Source: Pseudomonadota bacterium
Lineage (GTDB): Bacteria > Pseudomonadota > Gammaproteobacteria > Burkholderiales > Thiobacteraceae
Direction: 5' to 3'
Length of the DNA stretch: 39,973 nucleotides
Assembly (NCBI GenBank): GCA_021812385.1
Contig: JAKANO010000023.1
Coordinates: forward strand, 1-39,973
Positions 7,010 to 14,615 of this stretch are shown here, piece by piece; positions within the stretch are counted from its first letter, which is position 1, and the number at the start of each line of letters is the position of its first letter. The position numbers and the translations under genes were made by a program. The notes beneath the pieces were generated by a model. It ran no database searches, was not told the origin of the DNA, and worked only from the letters and a program-made list of their open reading frames with translations.

Positions 7010-10000
7010 ATGAGCACGAATTTGCATTTCGATTTAGCGGGTTTTGACTATGCGGACATTTACGACGCCGCGCGCTTGCCGCTGCTGGATGAATTGTTTT
7101 ACGCAGCGCTGCAACAAGCCGATCCGGAGCTTGCCCTGCGCTATGCCGCGTACCGCAACGGCGAGGCCTGCGAGGGCGCCGTTTGCGAAGGATCTGGTGA
7201 GTCGGAATTGCTGATCGCCGTGGCGCGCCACACCGAGGATTTTCTAGTGCGTACTTTCCGTGTCGCGGCATCGCGCGATGCCTTGCGCGCCGCTCAAACG
7301 CGGGAGGAAGTGATTCACGCGTTCAAGGACAAGTTCGTCAAGCAGCGCGCGCGCAAGAAGCGCGCGACACCCGCGCGGCCGTTTCACGCGCTGTACGCCT
7401 TGCTGCCCATCGCGCTGGATGCGGATCGCGAATACGCCGTAGCGAGCCTGTGGTCGCAAGCCGACACCGCGCAAGATACCGCCTTGCTGGCGCTGCTGGA
7501 GGAGTGGGTGCATGCCGCGTTCAACAGCCCGGAAGGGCGCGCCGCGACGCAAGCCTGGGTCAGCCTGCAATTGCCGCAGCGCACCGAGCACTTGAAGCTG
7601 GTGGCGGTCGAGTCGGTGCCGGAGGATCACGCCGCGCGCGCCCAAGGCCCGCTCGCCGCGCGCCGCACGCGCGACGGTTTTAATCTCACCGACCCGCGCT
7701 TCGGCATGCGCGAAACCATGGATCAAGTGCATTACTGCGTGTATTGCCACGCGCATGAAGGCGATTTTTGCTCGCGCGGCTTTCCGGAAAAAGACGGCCC
7801 GGGCTTTCGTCAAAACCCGCTCGCCGTGGAGCTTTCCGGCTGCCCGCTGGGCGAGAAAATTTCCGAAGCGCACGTGCTCAAGCGCGACGGCTACACCCTG
7901 GGCGCGCTGGCCATGATCATGGTGGACAATCCGCTGCTGCCCGCGACCGGCCATCGCATTTGCAACGACTGCATGACGAGTTGCGTGTATCAGAAGCAGG
8001 ACGCGGTCGACATTCCGCAAGTCGAAACGCGCATTTTGACCGAGGTGCTGTCCTGGCCCTGGGGCTTCGAAATTTATTTCCTGCTCACGCGCTGGAACCC
8101 GCTGCATCGCGCGCGGCCGTATCGGCTGGCGTATCGCGGCGCCAAGGTGTTGGTGGTGGGCGCCGGTCCCGCCGGTTTCAATCTGGCGCAGCATTTGCTG
8201 CAGGATGGCTTCGGCGTGGCGATGGTGGATGGCCTCAAGATCGAGCCCTTGCCGACACACTTGGTCGGGCAGTCGGGCGTAACGCCGCTGCCGGTACGGC
8301 AAGTTGAAGATTTGTTCGAGCCGCTGGATGGCCGCAGCATGGCCGGCTTCGGCGGCGTGGCGGAATACGGCATCACCATCCGCTGGGACAAAAACTTTCT
8401 CAAGTTGGTGCGCATCGCGCTCGCGCGCAGCGCGCAATTCAGCCTGTTTGGCGGCGTGCGCTTGGGCGGCACGCTGACCCTGGAAGATGCGGCGCAACTC
8501 GGCTTCGACCATGTCACGCTGGCCACCGGCGCCGGGCGGCCGACGGTACTGCCGATGAAAAACAATATGGCGCAGGGCATTCGCCAGGCGAGCGATTTTT
8601 TGATGGCGCTGCAACTCACCGGCGCGGCCAAGCGCCAGAGTCTGGCCAATCTGCAAGTGCGCCTGCCGGCGGTGGTGATCGGCGGCGGGCTCACCGCGAT
8701 CGACACCGCCACCGAAGTCCAGGCGTATTACATTCGCCAGGTGGAAAAGCTGTTGGCGCGCTGGGAAGCGCTCGCGGCAGCCGAGCAGGCGCAACCGCAT
8801 TGGAGCGCAATGGAAGCGGAGATTCTGCAAGAGTTCCTGGCGCATGGCCGCGCCGTGCGCGCCGAGCGCGAACGCGCGCAGCACAGCGGCCAAGCACCGG
8901 ACTTCGCGCGCTTGATTCATGCCTGGGGCGGCGTCACCGTCGCCTATCGTCGCGCCATGAGCGCTTCGCCGGCGTATTTGCGCAACCACGACGAAATCAG
9001 CAAGGCCCTGGAAGAAGGCATTTACTACGCGGAAAATCTGGAGCCGACCGAGGCCGTGCTGGATGCGCACGAGCATGTCAGCGCGCTGCGCTTGCGGCGC
9101 AGCGGCAGCGACGAAATCGTCACCTTGCCGGCGCGCGCCGTATTCGTCGCGGCAGGCAGCATTCCCAATACGGTGTACGAGCGCGAGCACCCCGGCACCT
9201 TCGTCATGGACGGAAAATTTTTCGCCGCTCACCGCATCGACGACCAAGGGGAATTGGTGTGTGTCAGCGGCGCCGGCAACAACAAATCCGCCGCGCCCGG
9301 ATTTTTTACTTCCTATAAACATGACGCGCTGCGCGTTTCGTTTATCGGCGATACCCATCCGCAGTTCAACGGCAGCGTGGTGAAAGCCATGGCCTCCGGC
9401 AAGCGCGCGGCGCAGGACATCGCAACGTTATTGGCGCCGCGTCAGCAAGCTGCGCCGGATCACGCTTGGCAGCGTTTCGCCACGGATCTGGAGCGGCGCT
9501 TACAGCCAAAAATTCTGCAAGTCGAACGACTCGCCGCGCACCTCACCCGCCTCACCGTGCACGCGCCGCAAGCGGCGCAGAATTGGCGGCCGGGACAAGT
9601 GTATCGGCTGCAAAATTTCGATAGCTTGGCCGAGCGCTTGCAGGGCATTCCCTTGACCATGGAGGGCATGGCCATCGATGGCGTGCACGTGGATAAAGCG
9701 CGCGGCGAAGTGCAGTTGCTGGTCAACAGCGTCGGCGCTTCCAGCCGCATCGCGGCCAGCCTGAAACCCGGCGCGCCCGTCATTCTCATGGGGCCGACCG
9801 GCACCGGCTTGCCGATACCGCAGCAAGGCACCATCACCGTGATCGGCGGCCACTCGGCCGTCACCAGCACCATCGATGGCGCCGCCAGCTGGCGCGCCGC
9901 CGGCAACCGCATAATATTCATCGGCCATTTCCGCAACCAGGAGCAAGCGCGCGCGGTGCAAGTCAGCTTGGAAATTCTGACCGACCAGGCGATCTGGATT

Positions 10001-10513
10001 CTCGACCAAGGCCCGGAGCTGCTTTTGAAGCGCAAGCAAGACCGCTGTTTCGTGCATGGCGTGGCGGAGTTTCTCGATGCCTGTGCCGAGAGCGACGGCG
10101 CGCACGCGGACTGGGTCAGCGCCAGCGATTGCATCGTGCTGTCGGATCGCCCCGACGCGATGCAGCAATTTTCCACGGATCTGCAATCCCGGCTCAAATC
10201 CGCGCTCAAGCCGAATTTGCTGGCGGTGGCGGCGGTCAACAGCCCGATGCAATGCATGATGAAGGAAGTGTGCGCGCAATGCCTGTGCCGGCATGTGGAC
10301 CAAGCGACCGGCGAGACGACCAAGTTCGTGTTCTCTTGCTTTAACCAGCATCAGCCCTTGTTCGATCTCGACTTCGCCAACCTGCAAGCGCGGCAAGGGC
10401 AGAACAGCGTGCAAGAAAAAATTTCGAATGCTTGGCTAAGCCATGTCAGCGGGGTGTCTATTGCCACAACAACAGATAAGTCACAGCCCACGCCGGACCC
10501 GGTCGTGCAATAG
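7010..10513 (+). CDS. Giant oxidoreductase: GltD/NfnB-like module fused to PyrK/NfnA-like module
   Basis: The protein has 1167 residues from the ATG at 7010, which has an ideal AAGGAG six bases upstream; an in-frame ATG at 6995 lacks one. Residues 1 to about 230 are an unrecognised, largely helical domain. Residues 243-325 hold two Fe-S sets, C243/C246/C254/C278 and C318/C321/C325, like the N-terminal domain of GltD and NfnB. A dinucleotide motif VVGAGPAGFN follows near 384 and another, VIGGGLTAID, near 558. From about 830 an FNR-like domain begins, with cysteines 1082, 1088, 1091, 1093 and 1110 in a PyrK-like [2Fe-2S] pattern. Reduction of NAD(P) and ferredoxin is plausible. Electron bifurcation is inferred only. 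The 3' end is duplicated downstream. Confidence 0.85.
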   Translation: MSTNLHFDLAGFDYADIYDAARLPLLDELFYAALQQADPELALRYAAYRNGEACEGAVCEGSGESELLIAVARHTEDFLVRTFRVAASRDALRAAQTREEVIHAFKDKFVKQRARKKRATPARPFHALYALLPIALDADREYAVASLWSQADTAQDTALLALLEEWVHAAFNSPEGRAATQAWVSLQLPQRTEHLKLVAVESVPEDHAARAQGPLAARRTRDGFNLTDPRFGMRETMDQVHYCVYCHAHEGDFCSRGFPEKDGPGFRQNPLAVELSGCPLGEKISEAHVLKRDGYTLGALAMIMVDNPLLPATGHRICNDCMTSCVYQKQDAVDIPQVETRILTEVLSWPWGFEIYFLLTRWNPLHRARPYRLAYRGAKVLVVGAGPAGFNLAQHLLQDGFGVAMVDGLKIEPLPTHLVGQSGVTPLPVRQVEDLFEPLDGRSMAGFGGVAEYGITIRWDKNFLKLVRIALARSAQFSLFGGVRLGGTLTLEDAAQLGFDHVTLATGAGRPTVLPMKNNMAQGIRQASDFLMALQLTGAAKRQSLANLQVRLPAVVIGGGLTAIDTATEVQAYYIRQVEKLLARWEALAAAEQAQPHWSAMEAEILQEFLAHGRAVRAERERAQHSGQAPDFARLIHAWGGVTVAYRRAMSASPAYLRNHDEISKALEEGIYYAENLEPTEAVLDAHEHVSALRLRRSGSDEIVTLPARAVFVAAGSIPNTVYEREHPGTFVMDGKFFAAHRIDDQGELVCVSGAGNNKSAAPGFFTSYKHDALRVSFIGDTHPQFNGSVVKAMASGKRAAQDIATLLAPRQQAAPDHAWQRFATDLERRLQPKILQVERLAAHLTRLTVHAPQAAQNWRPGQVYRLQNFDSLAERLQGIPLTMEGMAIDGVHVDKARGEVQLLVNSVGASSRIAASLKPGAPVILMGPTGTGLPIPQQGTITVIGGHSAVTSTIDGAASWRAAGNRIIFIGHFRNQEQARAVQVSLEILTDQAIWILDQGPELLLKRKQDRCFVHGVAEFLDACAESDGAHADWVSASDCIVLSDRPDAMQQFSTDLQSRLKSALKPNLLAVAAVNSPMQCMMKEVCAQCLCRHVDQATGETTKFVFSCFNQHQPLFDLDFANLQARQGQNSVQEKISNAWLSHVSGVSIATTTDKSQPTPDPVVQ

Positions 10514-10537
10514 AGGGCTAAATTTATATTTGGAGCG
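10130..10537 (+). repeat. Long direct repeat, copy 1 (3' end of the giant oxidoreductase gene)
   Basis: This segment covers the last ~128 codons of the oxidoreductase gene and about 24 bases beyond. It recurs at a constant offset of 1631 bases (11761-12168). I count about eight differences over the first ~310 bases, while the last ~70 coding bases are clearly more divergent. Confidence 0.9.
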
Positions 10538-10598
10538 GATTTACACAATAGCGCCTGAAAGGCAGTGCGGATTCAGACGTTCAAAATCGCAAAAAACA

Positions 10599-10618
10599 AA
10601 CCCCGCCGAAGCGGGGTT
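10599..10618 (-). terminator. Rho-independent terminator of the EXORDIUM-like PEP-CTERM gene
   Basis: On the minus strand AACCCCGC-TTCG-GCGGGGTT forms an eight-pair stem with a stable UUCG loop, followed by TGTTTTTTG. It lies about 19 bases past the stop of the minus-strand gene. Confidence 0.85.
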
Positions 10619-10636
10619 GGATGGCGCGATGTTGGT

Positions 10637-11578
10637 TTACGCTTTCTTGCGGCGGCTGAACCCGATTGCGGCTAAGCCTAAGGCGAGCAGTGCGAGCGGT
10701 GCTGGTTCTGGGACAGATGTAACGGCCGGGAAGGTATTTCCCGAAGCGCAGAACCCGCCCGCCGCATAGCTGGGATCATTTACAAAAATGGACTGCACCC
10801 TATAAGAGCTGCCATTCAGCGTGGTATCAAAAGACTTTTGATTGCACATATCCCCGACTTCGCCTTGATTGGTCCCGCCACCGTCGTACCAGCCAAGCGG
10901 CGGGCCAATGACTGTGGATTGACCGACTAAGGGATCGGTCAAGGCTTCCAATAGTTCGTGCGATGCAGTCGAGTTGGTGTTTTGCGTAAACGTACCAGCA
11001 CCACAACCTGAATTGGGATTGGCATATTTTGCACCGATCCACGCATACTTTAAGTCGGAAGCGCCATCCAGGACGTCTGAGTGGAAGCCGCAAGCCACGC
11101 TATCTTCCTGCTGGCCAATTCCGGGGGCGGTATAGATAAAAACGATGGTGTTATTGTTGTCCGGAATACCTGTCAGGGTGCTCGCATCTTTAGTGATCGC
11201 ATCAAGCTCTGCGTCGCTCAAATATGTGCCATAGACACTGGTGTCTTGCAAAAAATTGCCATGGAAGTTGAGCGCCGTGCTAACGCCGTATAAGCTGCCG
11301 ATGTTTAAATAATCCGACCCCGTCAGATTGCCGAAGAAGCTCCCAAGCGTGGTCACGGTCGAATTGCTGAGATCCGTATACCCATACCAAATATTGATGA
11401 TGTTTGTGGTTCCAGTCATCTTGGGGCCACCGAAATCATGCATATTGATATTGCAAGCGATAGGTTGGCCGTTGTTTGAACAGGATGGATTGGCAAAGAA
11501 AACCGGCGTTGCCACGGCAGCCGAACTTATCGATAGCGAAAAGAGCAGCCAAAGAATCGGTAGTAGAAGTTTTTTCAT
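10637..11578 (-). CDS. PEP-CTERM secreted protein with EXORDIUM-like (phosphate-induced protein) domain
   Basis: I chose the ATG at 11578, which starts MKKLLLPILWLLF, a clean signal peptide; AGGGAG lies about 12 bases upstream. A longer frame to 11629 would spoil the signal. The mature part resembles the EXORDIUM/phi-1 family known mostly from plants: HDFGGPKMTGTTNIINIWYG, TIVFIYTAPG, SHELLEALTDP and GEVGDMCN. SHELLEALTDP has a His-Glu pair like a metal-binding helix. The tail VPEPAPLALLALGLAAIGF plus SRRKK is a full PEP-CTERM signal, cut by exosortase/EpsH systems and linked to exopolysaccharide. No exosortase gene is in the window. The gene lies between two copies of the 3' end of the neighbouring oxidoreductase gene. 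Confidence 0.88.
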   Translation of the reverse strand: MKKLLLPILWLLFSLSISSAAVATPVFFANPSCSNNGQPIACNINMHDFGGPKMTGTTNIINIWYGYTDLSNSTVTTLGSFFGNLTGSDYLNIGSLYGVSTALNFHGNFLQDTSVYGTYLSDAELDAITKDASTLTGIPDNNNTIVFIYTAPGIGQQEDSVACGFHSDVLDGASDLKYAWIGAKYANPNSGCGAGTFTQNTNSTASHELLEALTDPLVGQSTVIGPPLGWYDGGGTNQGEVGDMCNQKSFDTTLNGSSYRVQSIFVNDPSYAAGGFCASGNTFPAVTSVPEPAPLALLALGLAAIGFSRRKKA

Positions 11579-11624
11579 TTTTTTAAGTGCTCCCTTGGAT
11601 TTGATTTTGATTATTGTCAAATAA

Positions 11625-11640
11625 TGCACGAATCATGCCA
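11625..11640 (-). promoter_or_regulatory. Sigma-54 promoter of the EXORDIUM-like PEP-CTERM gene
   Basis: Read on the minus strand, TGGCATGATTCGTGCA has the GG-N10-GC spacing with TGGCAT and TGC-A boxes. It lies 47 bases upstream of the ATG. A TTACAAAT octamer (11641-11648) abuts it. PEP-CTERM genes in other betaproteobacteria are known to depend on RpoN with the PrsK/PrsR pair. Confidence 0.65.
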
Positions 11641-11760
11641 TTACAAATTATTATTTTAAATTAGAGCTTTACATTCACAAGCGGTTTTTGCTGTAGGAAA
11701 AATGTAATAAAACCCGACAAAATCTCTCTGGGGAAAAGTACAGGGTGGGTCATTGCAGGA

Positions 11761-12168
11761 TGCATCGTCCTATCGGATCGCCCCGACGCGATGCAGCAAT
11801 TTTCCACGGATCTGCAATCCCGGCTCAAATCCGCGCTCAAGTCGAATTTGATGGCGGTGGCGGCCGTCAACAGCCCGATGCAATGCATGATGAAGGAAGT
11901 GTGCGCGCAATGCCTGTGCCGGCATGTGGACCAAGCGACCGGCGAGACGACCAAGTTCGTGTTCTCTTGCTTTAACCAGCATCAGCCTTTGTTCGACCTC
12001 GACTTCGCCAACCTGCAAGCGCGGCAAGGGCAGAACAGCGTGCAAGAAAAAATTTCGAATGCTTGGCTAAGTCATGTCAGCGGGGCGTCTATTACCGCAG
12101 CAAGCGATAAGCTACAGACCATGCCGGTTTCGGTCTTGCAATAGATGGGACAAATTTGTATTTGGAGT
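11761..12168 (+). repeat. Long direct repeat, copy 2
   Basis: Second copy of 10130-10537. Together the two copies enclose the EXORDIUM-like PEP-CTERM gene and its promoter and terminator in a unit of 1631 bases. Confidence 0.9.
11764..12144 (+). pseudogene. Truncated duplicate of the giant oxidoreductase C-terminus
   Basis: The reading frame of the oxidoreductase is kept open for about 126 codons to a stop at 12142-12144, including all five cysteines of the C-terminal Fe-S set. The upstream ~1040 codons are missing. An internal ATG at 11791 could start a 117-residue product, but no ribosome site is evident. Compared with the intact gene, the core is nearly identical, while the last ~20 residues differ at many places (for example ASITAASDKLQ against VSIATTTDKSQ). 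It may be a relic, or the original 3' end of the gene left behind by an insertion. Confidence 0.8.
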
Positions 12169-12196
12169 GTCCTCAACCGGCAGCTTGGGCATAAAA

Positions 12197-12218
12197 AAGG
12201 CGACCCGAAGGTCGCCTT
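12197..12218 (-). terminator. Rho-independent terminator of the nidogen-like PEP-CTERM gene
   Basis: On the minus strand AAGGCGACC-TTCG-GGTCGCCTT forms a nine-pair stem with a UUCG loop, followed by a run of T residues. It begins about 20 bases past the minus-strand stop. Confidence 0.88.
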
Positions 12219-12238
12219 GTTGTACGCAAGTCAAAAGT

Positions 12239-13096
12239 TTAGGTGTTGCGCTTCTTGCGTGAGGCAAAACCTGCACCCAACAATCCGATTGCGACCAGGG
12301 CCAGCGAACCCGGCTCGGGGACAGTCGGCGGCACTACGTTGAGGTTGGGATCGAACCAGAGGTACTTGTTTTGCACAACCGTGTTCAGCCCGGACGCCAA
12401 CGAACCCTGGATCACTTCACCGTTGCCGGCGCCATCGCCGAAACCTGCCGCTGCAACTTGGTTCGTGTCAGTGGCAGCCCAGCCCATGGTCTGATAGAAA
12501 AAGCCAATGCTTCCTTCACCGGCAGGCACGACGTAACCGTCGCTACGCAGGACGAGCTGGAAGCTGTCGGTCGGACTGCCATGAGCGCCGAACCACCCAA
12601 CGTTGTCCCAGGTGACGACCAACTGGTTGGAGGTGAGGTTGTAGTGAACAACGCCCGATAAGGCATTTCGCGTATCCACGTCGCCGAAGAACGGCGAGAT
12701 GATGGGCTGGTTGGCGCCAGTCGGACCGCTTGGGATGTAGGAAGAAATTCCCGCACCGAAACTGACGTTGCCGTTGTTGTTGATGAACAGGTTGTTGTAG
12801 GTGTTGCCAAAGAAGGTGACGTTGAAACCCAGGTTCAGGGCCATGAAACCGTCGTCGTTTCGGCCGTCCAGCTGCCCCACATTGGCGGCATTGCCGCCAC
12901 CCGTGGTGACGATGTTCGGACCCAGGGTATTCGTGTAGTACCCGCCTGCGGTGTAGACGCCTGGTGAATTGTTCAAGGCCGAGGCCGGTATCGTCACTAG
13001 GGCAGCCTGCGCGGCACCACCGGCAAACAACAATGCCAACGCCGACACCTTAGCAAAGGTGTTGAAGCTGAATAAGCTGTTTTTACTTTTGTTCAT
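12239..13096 (-). CDS. PEP-CTERM secreted protein with nidogen-like domain
   Basis: The 285-residue protein starts with a signal peptide (FAKVSALALLFAGGAAQA, cut near residue 31). The body resembles the NIDO domain of extracellular proteins: FNVTFFGNTYNNLFINNNGN, then PIISPFFGDVDTR, LVVTWDNVGWF and FQLVLRSDG. It ends in VPEPGSLALVAIGLLGAGF and SRKKRNT-like basic residues, a complete PEP-CTERM sorting signal. It is likely exported, cleaved by an exosortase and kept in the extracellular matrix. The ATG at 13096 is preceded on its strand by CTCGGAGAAAAACC. Base composition is slightly lower in GC than the neighbours. The surface role is inferred. Confidence 0.9.
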   Translation of the reverse strand: MNKSKNSLFSFNTFAKVSALALLFAGGAAQAALVTIPASALNNSPGVYTAGGYYTNTLGPNIVTTGGGNAANVGQLDGRNDDGFMALNLGFNVTFFGNTYNNLFINNNGNVSFGAGISSYIPSGPTGANQPIISPFFGDVDTRNALSGVVHYNLTSNQLVVTWDNVGWFGAHGSPTDSFQLVLRSDGYVVPAGEGSIGFFYQTMGWAATDTNQVAAAGFGDGAGNGEVIQGSLASGLNTVVQNKYLWFDPNLNVVPPTVPEPGSLALVAIGLLGAGFASRKKRNT

Positions 13097-13153
13097 GGTT
13101 TTTCTCCGAGGAACGCTGAGAGCAACCCCTTGTTGCTCTTTTGTAATAAAACA

Positions 13154-13169
13154 AGCATCAATTATGCCA
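13154..13169 (-). promoter_or_regulatory. Sigma-54 promoter of the nidogen-like PEP-CTERM gene
   Basis: On the minus strand TGGCATAATTGATGCT has GG-N10-GC spacing and shares TGGCAT and TGC-W boxes with the promoter of the other PEP-CTERM gene. It lies 58 bases upstream of the ATG. Confidence 0.65.
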
Positions 13170-13170
13170 A

Positions 13171-13194
13171 ATTTGTAACGAATTGATTACAAAT
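13171..13194 (-). promoter_or_regulatory. Perfect palindrome next to the sigma-54 promoter (possible activator site)
   Basis: ATTTGTAA, eight bases, then TTACAAAT form a perfect inverted repeat ending one base from the -24 box. The octamer TTACAAAT also touches the -24 box of the other PEP-CTERM gene. The rest of the gap to 13382 holds only a short GGCG-GCTT-CGCC hairpin and nothing I can name. Confidence 0.45.
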
Positions 13195-13382
13195 GGTTAT
13201 TTATGCAGATTCGGACTGCCGCCTCGCGGAAATGTAAAATACTTCGACAAATATTTTGGCGGTTTCCTGGGTTTAGCTTCATACGGGTTACACGGGCGGC
13301 TTCGCCAGGGAGGAGGGCGAAGACCAACCCGAACGGCGATGCAAATAGGCCATCACTGCCAAGGGCGCTCAGTACGGCGTCC

Positions 13383-14597
13383 TCAGCCAGCCGTATGTTG
13401 AGCCACCTTCAAATAACCTAGCCACGCCAAGCCGCCGCCGATCAAACACCCCAGCATGCCGAGTGCAAGCAGCAGCGGCGAGTGCGCCAGCCAAGGCGAT
13501 AAGACGCCCGCCGCCAAGGCGCTGCCCAGGGTATGAATAAAGCCTTGCAGCGACGACACCATGCCGCGATTGCGCGGATAGAGTTCCAAATTCAGCAGCG
13601 AAATGCTCGGCATGGCCAAGGACATGCCGGTGCCGTAGAGCATGACCAGCAGCACCGCCCACGGCAACCCTGGCGGCGTCATCAGGTTATACAGCACGTT
13701 CAAAATTGCTGCGGCGAATGAGATCAGCAGTGCGTAGCGCACGGTGTGGCGCAGCGCACACTTGCCCGCCAGGCGGCCCGAAATAAACGCGCCGAGCACG
13801 ATGCCCGACACCGCCGGAATGAACAGCCAGCCGAATTGATGCTCGCCCAAATGCAGGTGCTGAATGATGAACACCGGCGCGGAGGCGATGTACAAAAAGA
13901 AGCCGGCGAAATTCAAGGCCACCGCCAAGGACAGCCATTGAAACTCCGGGTGCGAGCCGACTTTGCGATAGTTGGCGAATAAGGGCACGGGATGAAACGA
14001 TGCGCGTGCGGTGTGCGGCAGCGTTTCCGGCAAATAGCGCGCGCACGCCGCGAACAGCGCGCTGCCAAACAGCGCTAAAAAAATGAAAATCGCTTGCCAG
14101 CCGAACCAGGTGTGCAGCCAGCCGCCGATGATGGGCGCGATGGCCGGCGCGATGCCGAAAATCATGGTGACGCGCGACATCAGGCGCTGCGCTTCGGCGC
14201 CTTCGTACAAATCGCGAATCATGGCGCGCCCGATCACCAGCCCGGCGCCGGCGCTCACACCCTGCAAGGCGCGCAAGGCCAGCAGCGCGCCGATGTTTGT
14301 GCTGAACGCGCAGCCGATGGAGGCGGCGGTATACAGCAGCAGCGAAACCAATACGATGGGCCGCCGTCCATAAGCATCGGACAGCGCGCCGTGGAACAAC
14401 ATCATGGTCGCGAACGCCAGTAAATAAGCGGTGAGCGTTTGCTGTACTTGCAGCGGCGAGGCCGCGAGCGCGGCGCCCATGGCCGGAAACGACGGCATGT
14501 AAGTGTCGATGGAAAAAGGCCCGAGCGTGGCCAGCGCGGCCAGCAGATATTGCAGAAGGTGCGTGTGCTTTGGTGCGGGATGGGTGTCGGGGGTCAC
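13383..14597 (-). CDS. Bcr/CflA-family drug efflux transporter (MFS, DHA1)
   Basis: The 404-residue protein has about twelve membrane segments and the family's opening, LGPFSIDTYMPSFPAMGAAL. MFS motif A appears as GALSDAYGRRPIVL between segments 2 and 3, followed by FALRALQGVSAGAGLVIGRA-like motif B (split as LRALQGVSAGAG and VIGRAMIRDL). These are hallmarks of bicyclomycin/chloramphenicol resistance-type proton antiporters of the inner membrane. The start codon is GTG at 14597 with only a weak ribosome site, so the true start is uncertain. The substrate cannot be told from sequence. It lies downstream of comM on the same strand but is separated from it by a long inverted-repeat element. Confidence 0.9.
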   Translation of the reverse strand: MTPDTHPAPKHTHLLQYLLAALATLGPFSIDTYMPSFPAMGAALAASPLQVQQTLTAYLLAFATMMLFHGALSDAYGRRPIVLVSLLLYTAASIGCAFSTNIGALLALRALQGVSAGAGLVIGRAMIRDLYEGAEAQRLMSRVTMIFGIAPAIAPIIGGWLHTWFGWQAIFIFLALFGSALFAACARYLPETLPHTARASFHPVPLFANYRKVGSHPEFQWLSLAVALNFAGFFLYIASAPVFIIQHLHLGEHQFGWLFIPAVSGIVLGAFISGRLAGKCALRHTVRYALLISFAAAILNVLYNLMTPPGLPWAVLLVMLYGTGMSLAMPSISLLNLELYPRNRGMVSSLQGFIHTLGSALAAGVLSPWLAHSPLLLALGMLGCLIGGGLAWLGYLKVAQHTAG

Positions 14598-14615
14598 GGG
14601 GAATTAAAAACTGGG

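Noticed and set aside
7244..9358. 704-residue minus-strand open frame opposite the giant oxidoreductase
   Set aside because: Same shadow composition; the plus strand carries clear FAD, NAD and Fe-S motifs throughout this stretch.
13183..13421. Two overlapping plus-strand frames of 72 residues
   Set aside because: Low-complexity Arg/Gly content, running into the opposite-strand efflux gene, with no ribosome site.
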